Origin: Kushneria pakistanensis
Lineage (GTDB): Bacteria > Pseudomonadota > Gammaproteobacteria > Pseudomonadales > Halomonadaceae
Reading direction: 5' to 3'
Assembly (NCBI RefSeq): GCF_014652795.1
Contig: NZ_BMZM01000005.1
Span: forward strand, 1 to 64,000
DNA: 64,000 bases
A program made the position numbers and the translations under genes. Each line of letters opens with the position of its first letter. Position 1 is the first letter of the stretch. This document shows, in pieces, positions 59,797 to 64,000 of this stretch. Under the pieces are notes generated by a model, which was not told the DNA's origin, searched no databases, and saw only the letters and a list, made by a program, of their open reading frames with translations.

Positions 59797-60501
59797 CTAC
59801 CTGTTCTGTCCTGTATCGGCATCAAACGGCATACGAAGGTCGCGCTGCCATCTGCGCACCTTGAGTCGTTGACGACGCTTCCCCAGCTGTTGGGTACCGA
59901 TCGTTTCAGGGATAAGACTCAGCTTTTTATTCTCGTCGTATTTCATGTGGAACCGGCGACTGGCCCCTATGGGGCTTTTTTCAGCACCAAAAATCATGAT
60001 CAAACGAATTTCAACGTTACTGAAGCCTTCCTCGCCAGTAGGGCGGCAGCTTTCGTCTAAACCAATTCCGTGCTCACTAGCGACCTTTTGCAGCAACGTG
60101 CGAAAGGTTCCAGCATTCATGTACTCCCCCGACCCCAGTGGCCCCTGACGCGTAACCTGACGCAACTCCTTTACATTCACATCTTTGCTACTCTCGCCTT
60201 CTTCATCCACTGTATCGGTAACGTCGGTAACGTACTGGCCATCGCTGGTTTCGAGCTTGACGATAATACTGTCTATAAAAACGGCAGATTGACTCATGTT
60301 GCTGACAATGCAGCGTGAATCAATACCGCGACCGTAGCCATGATTGATAATGATCTGAGGGCGACGCTGCATGCGAAAGTTATGTAATAGAAGCTGCAGA
60401 TAGACACCCCATATCAAAAGCATGCCGACACTGGTCAGACCACTAAAAACCGTGGCGTTTTCCTGTATCCAGTCCCATAGATTGCTAAAGAAATAAATCA
60501 C
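59797..60501 (-). CDS. Hypothetical membrane-anchored protein
   Basis: Unrecognised 234-residue protein. One N-terminal TM helix (about 18-41, FSGLTSVGMLLIWGVYLQLLL) is followed by a soluble domain of about 190 residues with beta-like RPQIIINHGYGRG and AVFIDSIIVKLET, and a basic C-terminus (GKRRQRLKVRRWQRD). The start is taken as GTG 60501 (AGGGG 6 nt upstream); an ATG at 60537 is possible. No function is claimed. It faces the ATP-grasp gene convergently. Confidence 0.7.
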   Translation of the reverse strand: MIYFFSNLWDWIQENATVFSGLTSVGMLLIWGVYLQLLLHNFRMQRRPQIIINHGYGRGIDSRCIVSNMSQSAVFIDSIIVKLETSDGQYVTDVTDTVDEEGESSKDVNVKELRQVTRQGPLGSGEYMNAGTFRTLLQKVASEHGIGLDESCRPTGEEGFSNVEIRLIMIFGAEKSPIGASRRFHMKYDENKKLSLIPETIGTQQLGKRRQRLKVRRWQRDLRMPFDADTGQNR

Positions 60502-60774
60502 TTCCTTCCCCTGAAAAATATGCTGTCGAGCATCCATCTTGCGTGAGTTGCCAAAGCGCATTCCTCATCAGCACAAGCATGGCTGAAAAAGCCGCCTTCC
60601 GCCCTAGCATCCATGCCTATCGACCAATAGATGCCTCTATCGACCCTTTGCAAAGACAATAGCCAACTATAGTGCGAAGACGGCCACCGTAATCTGGTAG
60701 CCAACGATGTGGCATGGCTTGTTATCAGTGATATCAACGTTGTCATGGACCTCAAGAGGTCCAGGGGGTACATC

Positions 60775-61368
60775 ATGATTCATCATGTCTGGGGCCTGAT
60801 GGCTCATCCTCACCGAGAGTGGAAACACATCGAAGGTGAACACGAGAGCGCGACGCACATGTATGCCAGCCACGTTTTACTACTGGCTGCCATACCTGTC
60901 GTTTGCGCATTTATTGGTACTACCACCATAGGCTGGGACTTTGGCCGCTCGGCGGTCGTGACACTCTCAACGATTAGCGCGCTACAGCTGGCCGTTATTT
61001 TCTATCTGGCCATTCTGGGCGCTATTGCTCTGATGGGCGTTGTCATTCACCGCATGGCACAGCGATATCCCATTCATCCTGATCTGAATCGCTGCATTGT
61101 TTTTGCGGGGTATGTTGCCACCCCCATGTTTTTGGCCGGCGTGGTCGCCCTGTATCCCATGATATGGCTCTGTCTACTGGCTGGTGTGGCAGGGCTTTGC
61201 TACACGGGCTATTTGCTCTATCTGGGCATACCGGGATTTTTGGGCATTGATCGAAAGGAAGGCTTTATCGTCTCAAGCTCAACATTGGGTATTGGTGTGT
61301 TGGTACTTGAAGTGCTTCTTGCCATTACCGTATTGCTTTGGGGGTATGGAGCACATCTTGTCTATTAA
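60775..61368 (+). CDS. Yip1-domain integral membrane protein
   Basis: The 197-residue protein has about five hydrophobic helices (about 33-55, 63-90, 108-130, 130-150, 170-195). It resembles the bacterial YIP1 domain family (PF04893): an N-terminal MIHHVWGLMAHPHREWKHIEGE amphipathic segment precedes the helices, a typical pattern. Function unknown. AGGGGG lies 7 nt before the ATG at 60775. Divergent from the hypothetical membrane-anchored gene. Confidence 0.75.
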   Translation: MIHHVWGLMAHPHREWKHIEGEHESATHMYASHVLLLAAIPVVCAFIGTTTIGWDFGRSAVVTLSTISALQLAVIFYLAILGAIALMGVVIHRMAQRYPIHPDLNRCIVFAGYVATPMFLAGVVALYPMIWLCLLAGVAGLCYTGYLLYLGIPGFLGIDRKEGFIVSSSTLGIGVLVLEVLLAITVLLWGYGAHLVY

Positions 61369-61403
61369 GAAGACGATAAGGAGAAACAAAGGATAGGCAC
61401 AAA

Positions 61404-61435
61404 TAAAAAGGGAGCTGCCACTGGCAGCTCCCTTT
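61404..61435 (-). terminator. Terminator after the cold-shock gene
   Basis: Stem GGGAGCTGCC (61410-61419) and GGCAGCTCCC (61423-61432) with a 3-nt loop, followed on the minus strand by U-rich sequence. Confidence 0.88.
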
Positions 61436-61457
61436 ACAGCAGATTTAATCTACCGAC

Positions 61458-61661
61458 TTACTCAGGGCGGATTGCAGAAGCCTGCAGACCTTTCTTACCC
61501 TGAGTGACGTTGAAGGAGACCTTCTGGCCTTCCTGCAGCGACTTGAAACCTTCTGCCTGAATTTCGGAGAAGTGTGCGAACAGATCGTCGCCACCATCGT
61601 CAGGAGAAATAAAACCGAAGCCTTTGCTGTCGTTGAACCACTTAACAGTGCCAGTTGCCAT
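61458..61661 (-). CDS. Cold-shock-domain protein (CspA family)
   Basis: A 67-residue single-stranded nucleic acid chaperone. The RNP1 motif is [10 protein letters not shown] and RNP2 is LFAHFSEI; it starts [16 protein letters not shown]. Whether it is cold-induced, growth-phase-induced or constitutive cannot be told. A leader of unknown length lies in the following 390-bp interval. Confidence 0.95.
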   Translation of the reverse strand: MATGTVKWFNDSKGFGFISPDDGGDDLFAHFSEIQAEGFKSLQEGQKVSFNVTQGKKGLQASAIRPE

Positions 61662-62047
61662 GCTTTTGATACCTGTGCAATAAATTAATGATGGTTAGCC
61701 CCCAGCGGGCACAAACAAGATAGCCATTCATATGCTCTCGACAGGATCGATTACAACTGACGATATACTGCCTTGTTAACCACCCGGTTCATAGTGCACT
61801 TATCGCTCTATCGGGTCAAGTAACCCTTTAGTAGGGGGTATGCGATACGGACAAGATGAGCTCTCTGTTTGACACACAAAAGCCGGCCTGTCAACAGAAA
61901 AGCATCAAGTCCTCGAAGCATCAGCATCAAAGCGGTATGCACCAGCCTGCGCCGTGATGGCGCCAAGACGGCCTTGGGGATTTGCAGGTCTTTGACACAG
62001 GCAGGAACTGTTTTTGAGATGGCCATGAGCCTGTCAGCCATCAAGGT
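61662..62047. other. Interval between the cold-shock gene and the tRNA terminator
   Basis: About 385 bp without a convincing gene. A 91-codon leftward frame (61808-62083) starts inside the tRNA terminator, lacks a ribosome binding site and matches no family I know. On the minus strand TTGTAA with TATGAA 18 bp later (near 61720-61750) may be the promoter of the cold-shock gene. Confidence 0.4.
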
Positions 62048-62075
62048 ATAAAAAAACCGCCCTTGAAGGCGGTTT
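62048..62075 (-). terminator. Terminator of the tRNA-Phe/Gln/Thr transcript
   Basis: Stem AAACCGCC (62054-62061) and GGCGGTTT (62068-62075), with a run of A's on the left giving U's on the minus strand, about 40 bp after tRNA-Thr. Confidence 0.88.
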
Positions 62076-62112
62076 CTTTTCATTTCTGCACTACATCAAT
62101 AGCAGTTCAGAA

Positions 62113-62188
<76 letters not shown>

Positions 62189-62214
62189 ATATTCAGCATG
62201 CAAGCATACTAAAG

Positions 62215-62289
62215 TGGCTGGGGTACCAGGACTCGAACCTGGGAATGCCGATACCAAAAACCGGTGCCTTACCACTTGGCTATACCCCA
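62215..62289 (-). tRNA. tRNA-Gln (TTG)
   Basis: A 75-nt cloverleaf; anticodon loop TTTTGGT within CCGGT/ATCGG gives TTG. CCA is encoded. It lies 26 bp upstream of tRNA-Thr in the same transcript. Confidence 0.95.
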
Positions 62290-62294
62290 GCAGA

Positions 62295-62370
62295 TGGTGG
62301 CCAGAGACGGAATCGAACCGCCGACACGGGGATTTTCAATCCCCTGCTCTACCGACTGAGCTATCTGGCC
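62295..62370 (-). tRNA. tRNA-Phe (GAA)
   Basis: A 76-nt cloverleaf; anticodon GAA in GGGGATTGAAAATCCCC; acceptor GGCCAGA pairs with TCTGGCC, and CCA is encoded. First of the three-tRNA cluster. Confidence 0.96.
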
Positions 62371-62442
62371 GCTGCCAACGGCTGCGTATTAAATCGAAAA
62401 CCTCTCCCCAGGTCAACACCTATTCTCAAATTATTTTAAAAA

Positions 62443-62715
62443 CTATTGAGACGGTGGCACATAGCCCTCAGCACTATCGGTTTCTTCGTTATTAAAAAAC
62501 CGTGTCATCTGCATCATCAGGTAGTCACGCGTTTGAGGATCCAGCATGTTGAGCCGCTTTTCATTGATCAGTCGCGTCTGTAGCGCCTGCCACTCTTCCC
62601 AGGCCTGCCTGGAAACATGATCATAAATGTCCTGCCCTTTGGCACCGGGCAGAGGTGGCATCTGCAGCCCTTCCATGTCCTTTTGATACTTGCGGCAAAA
62701 TACCATGCGCGTCAT
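62443..62715 (-). CDS. yggX: YggX family Fe(II)-trafficking/oxidative protection protein
   Basis: A 90-residue protein linked in E. coli and Salmonella with iron trafficking and protection of Fe-S clusters. It starts MTRMVFCRKYQKDMEGL, with the conserved Cys at residue 7, and contains GKGQ-like AKGQDIYDHVSRQAWEEWQALQT and LNMLDPQTRDYLMMQM. AGG lies 7 nt before the ATG at 62715. It follows mutY by 22 bp, a conserved pair that joins an Fe-S enzyme to an Fe-S protection factor. Confidence 0.94.
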   Translation of the reverse strand: MTRMVFCRKYQKDMEGLQMPPLPGAKGQDIYDHVSRQAWEEWQALQTRLINEKRLNMLDPQTRDYLMMQMTRFFNNEETDSAEGYVPPSQ

Positions 62716-62737
62716 TTCAATACCTTTTGTCAGCGTG

Positions 62738-63895
62738 TTATTGCAGGAGCGTAGAGGATGACAGGGACTCAAGCAGCACCTTTACCGGCGCCGCCAGTCC
62801 GATGCTGTCAGGTTGATCCGGATCATACCATCGCCACCCCGTGGCACAGGTACTCACCTGACGTGGCAGATGTACCTGGACCGGCGTGATTTCAAGGCGA
62901 AAGTGCGTAAAGGCATGCGTAAACCCCGGCCATTTTCCCTGCACCATGCTGTCGGGCATTTCGCTCTCCAGCCACGCCTGTAGCGCTTCCTGACTATCAA
63001 ACTGGGGCAACCCCCACAACCCACCCCAAAGGCCGCTTGAAGGGCGCTGTTCGAGCAATACACGCCCATCAGCATCACGCAGCATCAGCATCAATGTCTG
63101 ACGAACGGGAATGTCCTTTTTGGGTTTTGATTCAGGGAACTGATGCTCCTCTCCCCGAGCATGAGCGACGCAGTCCTTTTCAAACGGGCACAGCAGGCAA
63201 CTGGGGCGTCGGCGCGTGCAGAGGGTAGCCCCCATGTCCATCATGGCCTGAGTGAAGTCAGCACAGCGCCACTGCGGCGTATAGTGCTCGGCCAGCTGCC
63301 AGAGCCGGCGCTCGACCTCCGGCCTGCCGGGCCAGCCTGTGACACCATGCAGACGCGTCAACACCCGTTTGACATTGCCATCCAGAATGGGGGCCCTTGC
63401 CCCGGTTGCCTGAGCGATGATGGCGCCGGCCGTTGAACGGCCGATGCCTGGCAGCGCACTCAGCGCTTCTACGCTTTCAACCGGAAACTCTCCGCCATGC
63501 TCGTTGACCACACACATGGCCGCACGATGCAGGTTTCGGGCACGGGCGTAATAGCCCAGTCCCGTCCAGAGATGTAGCACCTCATCCTGCTCGGCAGCCG
63601 CCAGCGCCGTGACATCCGGAAAGCGCTGCATGAAGCGCTCAAAGTAACCGATGACAGTCGCCACCTGCGTCTGCTGCAGCATGATCTCCGATACCCAGAC
63701 ACGGTAAGGGGTTCTATCCTGCTGCCATGGCAGGTGCGTGCGGCCATACTGATCGAACCAGCTCAGCAGACGGGTGCGGAAATATTCGGCATCCAGCGGC
63801 TGCGGGGCCTTTACACAAGTGTTCACGAATCGGCTCTCGCCCTGAAATAAAATACAGGAAGGTGCAGACACCGCACTGATGGCGGTGCCTGACAT
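62738..63895 (-). CDS. mutY: A/G-specific adenine DNA glycosylase MutY
   Basis: Removes adenine opposite 8-oxoguanine. It has the helix-hairpin-helix [12 protein letters not shown] with the catalytic Asp in ILDGNVKRV, the Fe-S site [17 protein letters not shown], and a C-terminal NUDIX-like recognition domain. The start is uncertain: ATG 63895 gives 385 residues but no ribosome binding site, while GTG 63826 (GAGAG 7 nt upstream) gives 362 residues beginning near the conserved part. It is 10 bp after asmA and 22 bp before yggX. Confidence 0.94.
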   Translation of the reverse strand: MSGTAISAVSAPSCILFQGESRFVNTCVKAPQPLDAEYFRTRLLSWFDQYGRTHLPWQQDRTPYRVWVSEIMLQQTQVATVIGYFERFMQRFPDVTALAAAEQDEVLHLWTGLGYYARARNLHRAAMCVVNEHGGEFPVESVEALSALPGIGRSTAGAIIAQATGARAPILDGNVKRVLTRLHGVTGWPGRPEVERRLWQLAEHYTPQWRCADFTQAMMDMGATLCTRRRPSCLLCPFEKDCVAHARGEEHQFPESKPKKDIPVRQTLMLMLRDADGRVLLEQRPSSGLWGGLWGLPQFDSQEALQAWLESEMPDSMVQGKWPGFTHAFTHFRLEITPVQVHLPRQVSTCATGWRWYDPDQPDSIGLAAPVKVLLESLSSSTLLQ

Positions 63896-63904
63896 GGTGG
63901 ATCG

Positions 63905-64000
63905 TTACTGAAAAAGCCCCTTGATGGCATTTCTCAGGTTGCTGCCCGAGTCCTCACCCAGTTTTTCTTCAATCCGCTGCCCCAGCTTGCCTTCAAGCTG
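63905..64000 (-). CDS. asmA: AsmA family protein, C-terminal fragment (runs off the window)
   Basis: Only the last 31 codons are visible: EGKLGQRIEEKLGEDSGSNL then RNAIKGLFQ and TAA. NAIKGLF at the terminus is typical of AsmA, an envelope protein related to bridge-like lipid transporters. The asmA–mutY–yggX order is conserved in gammaproteobacteria. The rest lies beyond 64000. Confidence 0.8.
   Translation of the reverse strand, partial: QLEGKLGQRIEEKLGEDSGSNLRNAIKGLFQ

Noticed and set aside
61808..62083. 91-codon leftward frame upstream of the cold-shock gene
   Set aside because: It begins within the tRNA terminator, has no ribosome binding site and no recognisable domain.

Overview
The window reads as chromosomal DNA of a halophilic gammaproteobacterium of the family Halomonadaceae (Halomonas/Kushneria-like). 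This rests on Pseudomonadales/Oceanospirillales-type gene order (tyrS–anmK; pilT–yggS–proC–yggT–metXW; sfsA–dksA–gluQ; pcnB–folK–panBC; pnp–rpsO–truB–rbfA–infB–nusA–rimP; secG–tpiA–glmM–folP–ftsH; greA–carBA–dapB; dnaJ–dnaK–grpE–recN–fur–bamE; rnfH–ratA–smpB–ssrA) and on moderately high GC. The species assignment is inference; no rRNA lies inside the window.

Layout. 0–0.5 kb: a candidate rRNA-type promoter at the left edge, a perfect 14-copy hexanucleotide tract, and an unannotated small RNA with four GGA-loop hairpins (CsrB/RsmZ type, a predicted sponge for CsrA/RsmA). 0.5–10.9 kb: tyrS, anmK, pilT, the yggS–metW run, a thioesterase, sfsA, dksA, gluQ. 10.9–11.6 kb: a sigma-54 promoter followed by a ~460-nt RNA with eight AAnAAnAA motifs, five of them in hairpin loops. 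By position (just before pcnB), promoter type and motif content it is a CrcZ-like sponge of the Hfq/Crc catabolite-repression system, but the cbrA/cbrB genes that sit here in Pseudomonas are absent. 11.6–31 kb: polyadenylation, folate and pantothenate genes, then a long leftward translation/transcription block ending in ftsH and a decayed rlmE. 31–37.3 kb: greA, carB, carA, dapB.

37.3–49.2 kb is an accessory block inserted between dapB and dnaJ, which are close neighbours in many relatives. It holds an esterase-like lipoprotein, a molybdate-sensor-like regulator, a soluble NAD+-dependent molybdenum formate dehydrogenase operon (fdsGBA, fdsD, without fdsC), a Fur-boxed iron-complex ABC transporter, an RlpA-like lipoprotein and an Ohr/OsmC peroxidase. 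49.2–58.1 kb: the heat-shock operon grpE–dnaK–dnaJ with two sigma-32-like promoters and an internal terminator, SOS-controlled recN, fur, bamE, rnfH–ratA, smpB and tmRNA. 58.1–61.4 kb: a lower-GC accessory patch after ssrA with a TupA-like ATP-grasp protein, a Cys-rich small ORF and two membrane proteins. 61.4–64 kb: a cold-shock gene, tRNA-Phe/Gln/Thr, yggX, mutY and the 3' end of asmA.

The strongest unexplained signals are two structured regulatory RNAs, one predicted to titrate CsrA/RsmA and the other Hfq/Crc, plus a multiply frameshifted rlmE with its catalytic lysine changed.
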